From UBA6168 sp041392505 (GTDB lineage Bacteria > Bacteroidota > Bacteroidia > Chitinophagales > Saprospiraceae), in NCBI GenBank assembly GCA_041392505.1, contig JAWKLX010000036.1, positions 28,674 through 92,673 on the forward strand: DNA of 64,000 nucleotides, given 5' to 3'. The position numbers were made by a program, and so were the translations under genes. The notes under the pieces are model-generated. The model was not told the DNA's origin, ran no database searches, and saw nothing but the letters and a program-made list of their open reading frames with translations. Numbering within the stretch: position 1 is the first letter of the stretch; each line of letters begins with the position of its first letter. This document shows, one piece after another, positions 50,501 to 58,925 of this stretch.

Positions 50501-52555
50501 ATGAAAAACACTTATTGCTTATTCACTAATAATTCGATTTCCTATTCTATTTTTAAAAACAAACGATCATTTCTTTTCAACTTACTTTATTCAATCCTTA
50601 TTGTTTTCATTTTCACGAGTCAAGCCCGTGCGAACCTGCCAGATTGGGCAGCTGGATTATCGATTACCTATACTCCTTCATCTGGAAATTGTGGTGCAGG
50701 GTCTCTGAATTGTTACGAATTAAGAGTGGATGGGATTCCACTAAACCTTAACCCAGCAGGAGATAGCAAGGGCTATTCATGTTTTTGGTATTTCGGTGAT
50801 GGGTCATTTGAAATAACTGAAATAGACACCGTATCGCAGTTCACATCTGTGTTCCATGAATTTCGCACAGTGAATAACAACGGCGTTTATTTACAATTGA
50901 CTAGGCGTTATGACGATGATGAAAAACCTATAAAATTAACTTTACCAAACCCACCTTTTTCACCTTTACCATCAACTGCAATTAGAACTACTATATTAGA
51001 ACCTGATTTAAACAAAGCTGGCCTAAAAGCTATTGAGCTAACCCCAAGCTTGGCACCACGCTCAGGAGACATTGCAACTTATGTATTATCTTATCAAATA
51101 CCATCTAGTTGTGAAAGCAATTCTTCGGATGTAATGATAGAATTGAGATATTATAATGATGTTGATAATAATAACACAAACAATGTTCTGATTCCTGAGG
51201 ATCCAATAATCTATAATGTTAATGGGACAATTTCTCCATTCGGAACAACTAGCGCCCCTGGCAATTACGACAACAACAACGGGACATTAACCTTTTCTGT
51301 GGGCCCACAAAACCATACAAATCGAACGATCCACTCGTATATACCATTTGAATTTATTAACATAAGTGAAGGAAAAGAAATCCGGTTTGACATGAGCATA
51401 TATAATGCAGGATCAGACACTGCAACGTGTTTAAAAACCCCGATTACAAATGATTTTACAATTTTATCTGTCAGGTCTCATGACCCAAATAAGATCTATT
51501 CAAATGTCAAAAAAATATGCCCAACAGATATGACCCTTGATACCATGGAATATACTATCGTATTTCAGAACCTAGGGTCAGGCGCTGCCAACATTGTCCA
51601 TGTAAGGAATATTTTACCCGATTATTTTAAATATGATGAAACAAGTATTCACACCTTGGAGCCGGAAGGTTTGGATTTTATTACACCGTTAAATCCTGCT
51701 ACAAGAGAATTAAGATGGGTCTTATCAACTTCCAACCAATTGTTAAAAAAAGGCTATCCCGTCAGAGAACTAAAAGGCACTGGACAAAATAATTTCAAAC
51801 AAGGATCTCCTAATGAACATTACACTTTGGACACCATAAAATTCAGTGTCGCTTTTGACAAAAATGTAGCCCTTCCGCCATGTGGAGTTATTCCAAATCG
51901 AGCTACAATATATTTCGACAATAATCCACCGATTGTTACGAAAGATCATTTTACGAAGATAACATGTTCAGATTGTATCAAATGCGACACATTGGAAAAA
52001 ATAAATATTGCCAATCCTGTATTTCTAAGAAATGGACAACCTTTAACATACTCCGACCCTTCGATTTTGTCAGACAGATCGTCAGTTTATCCCAATGCCT
52101 CTAAATGGGAAAAATCAAATGGGGATGTGAGCGCTACTTTTTCCAAACCAGGGGTATATACTGTAATAACCGTTGATGGCTGTTCAAGAACGATCACAGA
52201 AATACCCGTCATCAATGCATCTGCACATTCCAATATTATTGAAAAATGTAATTGGTGGACTTGTAAACTCTCCTTAGAAGATCTTTCAGAATTGGATTCT
52301 TCCGTTTATTATTGGGAATATAAAAAAGACAAAGAATGGGTAACTAAAACCGGCAACAGCTTAAATTTTACTGGTGTCGACTCTGCGAGTGTAATGATCC
52401 AAACGAGAAATGGCGACATGCTCTTTTATCGTCCTTGTGTATTGTGTTGGAAAAATTTAATCTTAAAATATTGGTGGCTTGCGGTTATTGTTTTTACCTT
52501 CTTTTTTATTATTGTTTATATTTTTTTCAAAGCAATTCAGAACAAAAAGACATGA
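50501..52555 (+). CDS. Membrane-anchored surface/periplasmic protein with PKD-like and DUF7619-type domains
   Basis: 684 residues. N-terminal export signal or anchor (RSFLFNLLYSILIVFIFTSQARA, about residues 21-45); a PKD-like unit (YSCFWYFGDGSFEITE...FTSVFHEF, about 85-125); DUF11/DUF7619-like domain at about 320-480 (SHDPNKIYSNVKKICPTDMTLDTMEYTIVFQNLGSGAANIVHVRNILPDYF); a cysteine-rich spacer (CSDCIKC); and a single C-terminal transmembrane helix (WWLAVIVFTFFFIIVYIFF) followed by a lysine-rich tail. It therefore looks like a type I protein with a large extracytoplasmic domain, not a T9SS cargo. Its stop codon overlaps the start of the CHAT protease gene by 4 nt (ATGA), so the two are translationally coupled. 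Function not known; likely partner or substrate of the CHAT protein. Confidence 0.82.
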   Translation: MKNTYCLFTNNSISYSIFKNKRSFLFNLLYSILIVFIFTSQARANLPDWAAGLSITYTPSSGNCGAGSLNCYELRVDGIPLNLNPAGDSKGYSCFWYFGDGSFEITEIDTVSQFTSVFHEFRTVNNNGVYLQLTRRYDDDEKPIKLTLPNPPFSPLPSTAIRTTILEPDLNKAGLKAIELTPSLAPRSGDIATYVLSYQIPSSCESNSSDVMIELRYYNDVDNNNTNNVLIPEDPIIYNVNGTISPFGTTSAPGNYDNNNGTLTFSVGPQNHTNRTIHSYIPFEFINISEGKEIRFDMSIYNAGSDTATCLKTPITNDFTILSVRSHDPNKIYSNVKKICPTDMTLDTMEYTIVFQNLGSGAANIVHVRNILPDYFKYDETSIHTLEPEGLDFITPLNPATRELRWVLSTSNQLLKKGYPVRELKGTGQNNFKQGSPNEHYTLDTIKFSVAFDKNVALPPCGVIPNRATIYFDNNPPIVTKDHFTKITCSDCIKCDTLEKINIANPVFLRNGQPLTYSDPSILSDRSSVYPNASKWEKSNGDVSATFSKPGVYTVITVDGCSRTITEIPVINASAHSNIIEKCNWWTCKLSLEDLSELDSSVYYWEYKKDKEWVTKTGNSLNFTGVDSASVMIQTRNGDMLFYRPCVLCWKNLILKYWWLAVIVFTFFFIIVYIFFKAIQNKKT

Positions 52556-55308
52556 GCCTTAAACTTGTTGCAATATTAATATGCCTAAACAGCTTTACAT
52601 ACGGACAAAGTAAAATCGATTCTATTACGTCTATTTTTTATTCCTTGGTTGCCCAAGATTCATTTAAAAGAGCTCACAATTTATCTGAATCGAATAGAAT
52701 ATTTTTTCAAAACAGAGGAAATTGGGCAGAGGCAGGCGAGTGTTTATTATTAACGAGCGAATTACTTTTTGACCTCCATAAACATAATGAGGCAACCACC
52801 TATATTGACTCGTTACTGCCTTTATTTAATGAGCGTATTAAAACAAGCAAACCTATCCTTTTTGGACGAATTTTAAATTACCAAGCTTTGCATTATACCA
52901 AAACTGGTAATTATTTAACGGCTTTGAAAATTTATAATTTTGCAATATCTCATTTCAATGAATTTCAAGTAAACAGTAAGCATTTTGCTTATGCACTGAA
53001 AAATGCTTCGCAAATCCAAGAGCGCTTTTTAAATTATCCCGCTGCCATCAACTATAATTTATTAGCCATTAAAAAAGATTCTACCAATGCTCATCTTGCT
53101 TCAATTTACAATAACCTTATTAGTAATTACAACTCAATAAACCAGTATAGTAAAGCAATTGAATATTTTGAAAAAGCAAAAAAATTAAACCAGTCGGCAA
53201 AAAAGAAAATAATTTTAAAAGAAAACATTTCAGATGCCTACTTTCAAACAGGTGATTACGAAAAAGTCATTCAATTTGCTTTTGAGAATATTGACTTAAT
53301 GAAAGCAAATAAAAAATTTGGCTATACTCCATGGATTGAGTACAAAAACTTAGCTGAAGTATTTTCCTTGCAAAATAAGACTTCCGAGAGCAGACATTTT
53401 TTTTTAGAGGCAATTGCAGCGGCCAAAAAAGAATATGTTTCTAAAAACAGGGAAATCGCAAAAATCGAAACCGCTGTTGGAGAATTCTACCTTGCTCAAA
53501 ACAATATTGACTCCGCCCTCTCCCACTATCAACAAGCCCTAATCCAAGTTTTCCCAAATTTTAATTCAACCAACATCGCCGACAACCCGTCCATAAATGA
53601 TATCTATACCGAATCTTGGATCATGACGGCCAGTGCCCGAAAAGCGGAAGCATTGCGGGCAAGGTATGACCACAATAAGGACATCGCAGATTTGAAAAAT
53701 GCTGCCGAATGTTTCGATTTATCATTGGCCGGCATAAAAGCGTTGGCCGATAGCTATGGAACCGACAACGCCAAATTATATTTAGGAGACTACAGCCATA
53801 ATTACTTCGAAGAAGCCATTGAAATCAATTATTTGTTATTCCAAGCCACCAAAGACCACCAGTATTTAGAAAAGATTTTTTCCATCATGGAGCGCTCCAA
53901 GGCCAACGTACTGACAGAGGCCATCCAGAAAAACCGGGGCTTGATATTAGCTGGCATCCCTGATTCTTTATTGGGATTGGAGCAAAACCTGCGGCTGGAA
54001 TTGGCTGATTTGAACAAATCGATTAAGATGGAGGAGTTGTATGAAAGCGAAGCAGATACAGAAAGGATTTCGGATTTGCGCAGCCGCATGACCTCCCAAC
54101 AACGGGCATACGAACAATTGCTGGCCAAATTGAAAATCGATTATCCTCAGTTCAATTCTTATATTGAAGAACCTGCAACGCCAACCATTGCGGAAGTACA
54201 ACACTATTTAAGGGAAAGGGGAGAAACGATGCTGGAGTATTTTGAGGGCGGGAAACATATTTACTTGATACAAATAACGGGCAGCGGTTCGAGCATTCAG
54301 CAAATTCCTCATTCGGATTTTTGGGACGACCAGATTGGTGATTACCAAGACTATTTCCGCAACAGCAACGCTATTATCAACGATCCAACAGGCTATTTTT
54401 CTGTGGCAGAAAGCCTTTACCGGCAAGTATTTCCCTTTGATTCGCTGGATGATAAATTAGTCATCATACCGGATGGCGTCCTGAATTTCATCCCATTTGA
54501 AGCGCTGTTGAAGGAACAGCCAAGTGAAATTGTTTTTTCAGCAGCCGACTTCTTATTACTCCAACATCAAATTAGGTTTGCTTACTCAGCGGGGCTGTTA
54601 ATGTCACCCAGTATGACGGCAAAACCGAATAAAAACTTGTTGCGCATCTCTCCTTTATTTGCCAATAGGGAAAGAGGCTTAGCCCCCCTCTTAACGGGCA
54701 ACGAACCTATAGCATCGATCCCTCAATTGCAGACCTTGCAAGGTAGTGCCGCTACGCTCGCCGCTTTTCGGGAACAGGCGGCCCATTGCCAGTTGCTCCA
54801 ATTGTCCACTCACGCCGGGGCAGATGAGAACGACTTTGCCCCCCGCATTGAATTTATTGACCAACCGCTCTACCTGCCAGAACTTTATGCCATGAAAATA
54901 CCAGCTGAACTCGTCGTCCTGAGCGCTTGTGAAACGGGGCTGGGCAAGTTTGAAAAAGGGGAAGGCGTCATGAGCCTTGCCCGGGGATTCGCTTATGCTG
55001 GCGCCAATGATCTGGTGGCCAGCCTTTGGAAAGTCAACGAAAGTTCTACCTCCGATTTAATGCAGTATTTCTATGCAAATATCAAAACTGGGCAGACCAA
55101 ATCAGCCGCATTGAGGGAAGCAAAATTGCAGTATTTGAGGGAGGCGAAAAGTGATGCTAAACTATCTCCTTATTATTGGGCGGGCTTCGTTTCTATCGGG
55201 CACGACCTTCCAATGGATTTGAATCGTATCAGCATTCCATGGTGGGCGCTGTTGTCGATAGCCGCATTGATATTCGTTTTTATTTTCTGGAAATATAAAA
55301 ACCAGTGA
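52552..55308 (+). CDS. TPR-CHAT protease, predicted exported and membrane-anchored
   Basis: 918 residues from ATG 52552, which overlaps the upstream TGA; the longer frame starting at 52435 would read through the previous gene. N-terminal signal-like segment MSLKLVAILICLNSFTYGQ, then about eight TPR-like helical pairs (residues 30-420), and a CHAT domain (about 560-880) with caspase-like catalytic residues: His in LQLSTHAGADEND and Cys in ELVVLSACETGLGKFEKGEG. The C-terminus has one transmembrane helix (WWALLSIAALIFVFIFW) and KYKNQ. CHAT is a cysteine protease fold related to caspases and separase; most bacterial members are cytosolic, whereas this layout suggests a periplasmic enzyme tethered to the membrane. 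Substrate unknown. Confidence 0.9.
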   Translation: MSLKLVAILICLNSFTYGQSKIDSITSIFYSLVAQDSFKRAHNLSESNRIFFQNRGNWAEAGECLLLTSELLFDLHKHNEATTYIDSLLPLFNERIKTSKPILFGRILNYQALHYTKTGNYLTALKIYNFAISHFNEFQVNSKHFAYALKNASQIQERFLNYPAAINYNLLAIKKDSTNAHLASIYNNLISNYNSINQYSKAIEYFEKAKKLNQSAKKKIILKENISDAYFQTGDYEKVIQFAFENIDLMKANKKFGYTPWIEYKNLAEVFSLQNKTSESRHFFLEAIAAAKKEYVSKNREIAKIETAVGEFYLAQNNIDSALSHYQQALIQVFPNFNSTNIADNPSINDIYTESWIMTASARKAEALRARYDHNKDIADLKNAAECFDLSLAGIKALADSYGTDNAKLYLGDYSHNYFEEAIEINYLLFQATKDHQYLEKIFSIMERSKANVLTEAIQKNRGLILAGIPDSLLGLEQNLRLELADLNKSIKMEELYESEADTERISDLRSRMTSQQRAYEQLLAKLKIDYPQFNSYIEEPATPTIAEVQHYLRERGETMLEYFEGGKHIYLIQITGSGSSIQQIPHSDFWDDQIGDYQDYFRNSNAIINDPTGYFSVAESLYRQVFPFDSLDDKLVIIPDGVLNFIPFEALLKEQPSEIVFSAADFLLLQHQIRFAYSAGLLMSPSMTAKPNKNLLRISPLFANRERGLAPLLTGNEPIASIPQLQTLQGSAATLAAFREQAAHCQLLQLSTHAGADENDFAPRIEFIDQPLYLPELYAMKIPAELVVLSACETGLGKFEKGEGVMSLARGFAYAGANDLVASLWKVNESSTSDLMQYFYANIKTGQTKSAALREAKLQYLREAKSDAKLSPYYWAGFVSIGHDLPMDLNRISIPWWALLSIAALIFVFIFWKYKNQ

Positions 55309-55320
55309 GCAGTTTTTTTG

Positions 55321-55357
55321 GGAGGACACCCCCGAGGCACTGAAAGGGTGTCGTCTC
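55321..55357. terminator. Hairpin between convergent CHAT and TPR genes
   Basis: GACACCC (55325-55331) pairs with GGGTGTC (55346-55352), with further GAG/CTC pairing outside, between the two stop codons. A moderate bidirectional terminator candidate. Confidence 0.55.
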
Positions 55358-55436
55358 AAATTCGAAGGGCTTTTGCCCAAATAAAGGAGATGATAATTTG
55401 TTGTTGCTTTTTTCAAGAAGGGCGCTAAAGTAAAAT

Positions 55437-56231
55437 TTATTCCAAATACCGTAACAATTTATTGACATATTTTTTCCTGACAGAAGAGGCTGATACATTT
55501 TCCAATGATCTTTTGCAATTTTCGACATCCCCTTGTTTCAAATAAGTAAGAGCCTGGCACCAATTTGCTTCATCGGCCAGAACAGGATTGTTCTGTGCAA
55601 TAGCACTAAAAACCTCCAACGCCTCTTTAAATCTTCCCAATTCTAACAATGATTTGCCTTTTGCCAATTTAACCTCGACGTCGTCAGGATGGGTGGATAA
55701 ATAGGTTTCCAACAAAGGCAATGCCTCCGCATATTTTTGGTTTTTCAACAATTGCTCGGCTCGGGGCAACAACTCATCATTGGCCCCCATTTCTGTAAAG
55801 TCAAATTCATGTTGGGCAAAGATGGCGTACAATTGATCCGTGGTAGGCTTGTTCTCTGCAAAAAACCACCTTGCCAACAACCCAATCGCCAACACCGCCG
55901 CCGCCAGCCACCACCTACGGCCAACCATTTTAACGACCTTTCCATCCACTGGTTTTGGGTCAAAAGGAGTGGTATACCCAGGCTCTTCGATCACCTGTCC
56001 ATTGGTCGGACCGATTTTCATTGTCTCTTCGACATGCATTGCTTCCAGTTGTGCCCGGAGCTGTTCGTTGCCAAACGCTTCAATGCCTGCCAACAGGTCT
56101 TTTTCTAACTGAAAGGCTTCCGCAAAACGGGGGTCATCTGAAAGCCTTTGTTCAAACGCTTCCAGTTCTTGACCGCTTAGGTCGTTTTCAAAATACCTTT
56201 CAATTAGTTTTTGAGTATTTTCTGAATCCAT
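55437..56231 (-). CDS. Anti-sigma-like membrane protein with periplasmic TPR
   Basis: 264 residues. Cytoplasmic N-terminus (about 1-105: QKLIERYFENDLSGQELEAFEQRLSDDPRFAEAFQLEKDLLAGI, the acidic helical pattern of anti-sigma zinc-finger-less domains), one transmembrane helix (RWWLAAAVLAIGLLARWFF, about 106-124), and a C-terminal TPR region (about 140-264: AEQLLKNQKYAEALPLLETYLSTHPDDVEVKLAKGKSLLELGRFKEALEVF). It is directly downstream of the ECF sigma factor (62 bp) on the same strand, which fits an anti-sigma factor that senses the envelope through its TPR. The TPR-bearing tail is unusual for anti-sigma factors but common in Saprospiraceae loci of this type. The start codon lies just after a large hairpin. 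Confidence 0.78.
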   Translation of the reverse strand: MDSENTQKLIERYFENDLSGQELEAFEQRLSDDPRFAEAFQLEKDLLAGIEAFGNEQLRAQLEAMHVEETMKIGPTNGQVIEEPGYTTPFDPKPVDGKVVKMVGRRWWLAAAVLAIGLLARWFFAENKPTTDQLYAIFAQHEFDFTEMGANDELLPRAEQLLKNQKYAEALPLLETYLSTHPDDVEVKLAKGKSLLELGRFKEALEVFSAIAQNNPVLADEANWCQALTYLKQGDVENCKRSLENVSASSVRKKYVNKLLRYLE

Positions 56232-56306
56232 ATTAAATGGTTGGATAGTCAGATGGTTAGATGGTTTTTAATTAGGAAAAACCATCCAACCACCTAACCA
56301 TTTAAT
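56232..56306 (-). promoter_or_regulatory. Large hairpin spanning the sigma stop and anti-sigma start
   Basis: The minus-strand transcript can pair ATTAAATGGTTAGG..TGGTTGGATGGTTTTT with its complement (plus-strand arms 56232-56269 and 56277-56306). It covers the sigma factor stop codon (56294) and ends one base before the anti-sigma start (56231). Such a structure could limit translation of the anti-sigma gene unless ribosomes from the sigma gene melt it. Confidence 0.5.
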
Positions 56307-56866
56307 CCATCAATCCCCCTCGCCATCTCCCGTAACTTTTTCATGCAATTACTTTTCTTGTTTTTAGCGGCTTGCTCGCTACCAAGTTGAAATACTTCCA
56401 TCAGCTTGGCCATTTTCATCTGGTGGAAATAAAACAATTCGATCAAGCGGCGGCAATCGTCGCCCAGTTTCTTTAACAACCTGACTACAAGCTCTTTGCG
56501 TTCATTGGTGAGCAATGTATCAAAGATGTTTTCAGACAAAGGAATATGCTCATGGTGGTCTTGCAGCGGGGTTTCCTTTTTGCCTTTTCGCAATTTCATC
56601 AACCAAAGATTGCGGCATATAGAGTAGAGGTAGGTCTTGAGGGTAGCAGATAAATGGAAACCTTCTTTTTTCACATTGTTGAATAGGACGATCAGTCCAT
56701 CGTGGAAGACATCTTTGGCATCATCAGCGCTTCCATTATTCTGGGTTACAATGCTTTCGACCAGTCCATAATACTGGCGGTATAAGTAGCGGAATGCGTT
56801 GTCCTGTAAAGCAGGCTCACCGGATTGGAGCAATTGCAGGAGTTCTTGATCCGAAGGGTAATTCAT
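56294..56866 (-). CDS. ECF-type sigma factor
   Basis: 190 residues. Region 2 (about 22-95): FRYLYRQYYGLVESIVTQNNGSADDAKDVFHDGLIVLFNNVKK, with the -10 recognition helix following; region 4 (about 125-180): LVVRLLKKLGDDCRRLIELFYFHQMKMAKLMEVFQLGSEQAAKNKKSNCMKKLREMA, an HTH. The size is typical of extracytoplasmic-function sigma factors. Its downstream neighbour is the TPR membrane anti-sigma-like protein, so it is probably held inactive at the membrane until a signal arrives. The CHAT protease gene lies convergently beyond and is a candidate regulon member or regulator. Cytoplasmic. Confidence 0.9.
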   Translation of the reverse strand: MNYPSDQELLQLLQSGEPALQDNAFRYLYRQYYGLVESIVTQNNGSADDAKDVFHDGLIVLFNNVKKEGFHLSATLKTYLYSICRNLWLMKLRKGKKETPLQDHHEHIPLSENIFDTLLTNERKELVVRLLKKLGDDCRRLIELFYFHQMKMAKLMEVFQLGSEQAAKNKKSNCMKKLREMARGIDGLNG

Positions 56867-57082
56867 CGGTGTTTAATGTTTATTGCTTTGGAGAGCGAAA
56901 GGTAATAATGTTTTTTGGGTTTTGCCTTTTAGAAATTAAAGCGAAAATAATCTGATTCTTTTTTACCAATTATATCTTGAATTTCACAGGATATTATCCC
57001 AAACTAACCATCGGTATTTTCAATTAAAAGTAAATAAGTATATTTTATAAATTTGTTTAATCCAAATGGTTACTCCATTGAT
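56867..57082. other. Upstream region of the sigma factor
   Basis: AT-rich non-coding. A minus-strand TACCTTTC, close to TAnnTTTG, lies around 56899-56906 and may be the sigma gene promoter. Beyond lies the MITE-like copy B. Confidence 0.3.
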
Positions 57083-57278
57083 AAGGGCTTTTTTATAAAA
57101 TGTCTAACCTTCAAATAGTCAAGGGAAGTGGACGAATTTATACACGAGAGCCGAGGTTTTGAACCCTCGGAATTTAAAATAGGAAGTCTCTTCGTTAATC
57201 CTCCGAGGTTCAAAACCTCGGCTCTCGTTAGAATACAAATGATTTTTATCGCTGAACATTTTTTATAAGAAAGCCCTT
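57083..57278. mobile_element. MITE-like element copy B (196 bp) with target duplication
   Basis: Ends AAGGGCTTTTTTATAAAATG (left) and inverted AAGGGCTTTCTTATAAAA (right). Internal arms ACGAGAGCCGAGGTTTTGAA (57144 on) and their complement (57202-57228) give a long hairpin. The flanks CTCCATTGAT (57073-57082) and CTCTATTGAT (57279-57288) are a 9/10 direct repeat, read as a target-site duplication. It is the fullest copy; the left 80 bp are nearly identical to half copy D at 34696. The remaining 250 bp before the VWA gene show nothing definite. Confidence 0.82.
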
Positions 57279-57534
57279 CTCTATTGATTTCTAAAAAAGG
57301 CTATGTGCACATTTCTTTTATTTAAATTATTACCTTTTCTAATTATATGCAATAATGTAAAATATAGATTTTAAATCCATTTCTGACACACCATTTATTA
57401 ATTAAAAATATTGATTTATTGATTGATTTAAAATTAATTATAACTGTTCATCGGTTTAAGGAGGATCATTTTTCCTGTATGTCGAAAATCACCCTTCAGA
57501 AACCATGCACATCACCATTCAAAAAACCTTAATC

Positions 57535-58830
57535 ATGGCAAAATCTAAGAAGAAAACTGTCGTAGAGCAAAAAACAACTGACCCCAAAACCGCCCCACGA
57601 ATTGCCTCCAAAAAAGTATTGGCACCTGGTGACATCAGGAGCTGTTCCAATGCCGAATTAGAGACCCATTTATTAAAAGTAGCTGAACAAAAACATTCAC
57701 AACTTGAACACTGTGAGGAAGAGCACGGAGAAAAATGCCCTTGTAGTTCTGGTGGAAAAAGTGGCTCAGGAATGGTTGATTTAATTGTTCTGATCGATAC
57801 CAGTGGGTCGATGTCCCGAATTGCCAATGCGGTTGATGCCGCCGCCCGAGATGCCATTGAAAAGTCGAAAGAAAAATGTGAAACCGATTTAAAAGTTACC
57901 TACCTCGGGGTGGATGGCACTTTTTCAACTACCGTTTTCAATAAGAGCCACCGAAAATATATAACAGACATTCACGGTACGGGTGTCGTGCTAGCCGCTG
58001 ATACAGGTCATGTTGGCTTAAAATCGGAACAAGGGGCCAATGCCATTCAAGATTTATCCAAATATGCAGAATGGCGGGAAGGGGCATGTCGGGCTATTTT
58101 TTATATCAGTGATGAAGAACTTGATAGCATCAGTCCACGAGGTGATTTGGCCAACGAGGCAGCCGTGACCCTTTCCGCTATCAACGAAGCAAATTTGAAT
58201 AACGTAACAGTTTTTGCCCACCATGTGACACAGCAGCACCCCAAACCACCAGCACCGTTAGGAGCTTGGGCAAACGTGATTCAGAATTATAAAGATTTAT
58301 GTGAATCAACCGGAGGAAAAGCCTATTTCAGCGACACCGCGAATGCGGATCAATATGTTGAGCTGCTCCAAGAAGTCATTTGCAACGCCTGTGGAAGTGG
58401 TTGTACTAAACTCGAATTGCCAAATGTTTCACCTTGTTTTTCTGTAGTTTGGGGCGACAGCGATTGTGACTGCATGGAAACGAATGACTTCGAGGTACTC
58501 CTTATCAAGGCCTGCAACTGCTATTCAAATTTGGCTTTCCAAAACCTTACGATTGGCCGACTCATCGTGCTTGACAGCGCTGGGAAACCAGTGGCCACCC
58601 TTCCTGATGGAAATCCTTCGGTAGAAGTGCTGCCTTCTGGCCCTATTTGTTTTGGAAATCTGGAACCTTGCACGGACAATACGCCTACTTGCAAAGCCAG
58701 GGAGTTTATTATCCGAACCCGTGGGGCACTTTCTGGAAAGTATCAATTGAAATTTGAAGCGATCTGCTTCGACGTCGTTAATAAATTTTCGACAGAACAA
58801 TGCTTTACACTTGATTTGTGTAAGGATTAA
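57535..58830 (+). CDS. Von Willebrand factor A-domain protein, cytoplasmic-looking
   Basis: 431 residues from ATG 57535 (MAKSKKKTVVEQKTTDPK); an ATG 10 codons upstream (57505) is possible. No signal peptide. The N-terminal tail is lysine-rich with a cysteine cluster (HCEEEHGEKCPCSSGG, C60, C68, C70). The VWA domain (about 82-290) has MIDAS motif DTSGS (88-92), needed for metal-dependent ligand binding, and a later ISDEELDS. The last 130 residues form a cysteine-rich beta domain (NACGSGCTKLELPNVSPCFSVVWGDSDCDC) of unknown type. It sits behind the sigma/CHAT locus with an element copy between. Such VWA proteins occur in ternary or conflict systems; a link to the CHAT protease is speculative. 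Cysteine content is high for a cytoplasmic protein. Confidence 0.82.
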   Translation: MAKSKKKTVVEQKTTDPKTAPRIASKKVLAPGDIRSCSNAELETHLLKVAEQKHSQLEHCEEEHGEKCPCSSGGKSGSGMVDLIVLIDTSGSMSRIANAVDAAARDAIEKSKEKCETDLKVTYLGVDGTFSTTVFNKSHRKYITDIHGTGVVLAADTGHVGLKSEQGANAIQDLSKYAEWREGACRAIFYISDEELDSISPRGDLANEAAVTLSAINEANLNNVTVFAHHVTQQHPKPPAPLGAWANVIQNYKDLCESTGGKAYFSDTANADQYVELLQEVICNACGSGCTKLELPNVSPCFSVVWGDSDCDCMETNDFEVLLIKACNCYSNLAFQNLTIGRLIVLDSAGKPVATLPDGNPSVEVLPSGPICFGNLEPCTDNTPTCKAREFIIRTRGALSGKYQLKFEAICFDVVNKFSTEQCFTLDLCKD

Positions 58831-58848
58831 GTAGTTCATAAATTTTAT

Positions 58849-58869
58849 AGGGTGGCTTTTGGCCACCCT
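58849..58869. terminator. Hairpin terminator between convergent VWA and DUF5916 genes
   Basis: AGGGTGGC (58849-58856), 5-nt loop, GCCACCCT (58862-58869), then T-rich sequence on plus. Confidence 0.75.
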
Positions 58870-58925
58870 GTAATTTCCTTTTTCTGAAATATTTAAGTCT
58901 TGGGGTAAGGTAAGTTTCGCAATAA

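Noticed and set aside
52435..52551. Upstream start of the CHAT gene
   Set aside because: It would read in another frame through the membrane helix of the previous gene; the ATGA overlap at 52552 is far more plausible.
57459..57532. Short plus-strand ATG (57479) after an AAGGAGG sequence
   Set aside because: The frame stops after 17 codons, and Bacteroidota rely little on Shine-Dalgarno sequences.
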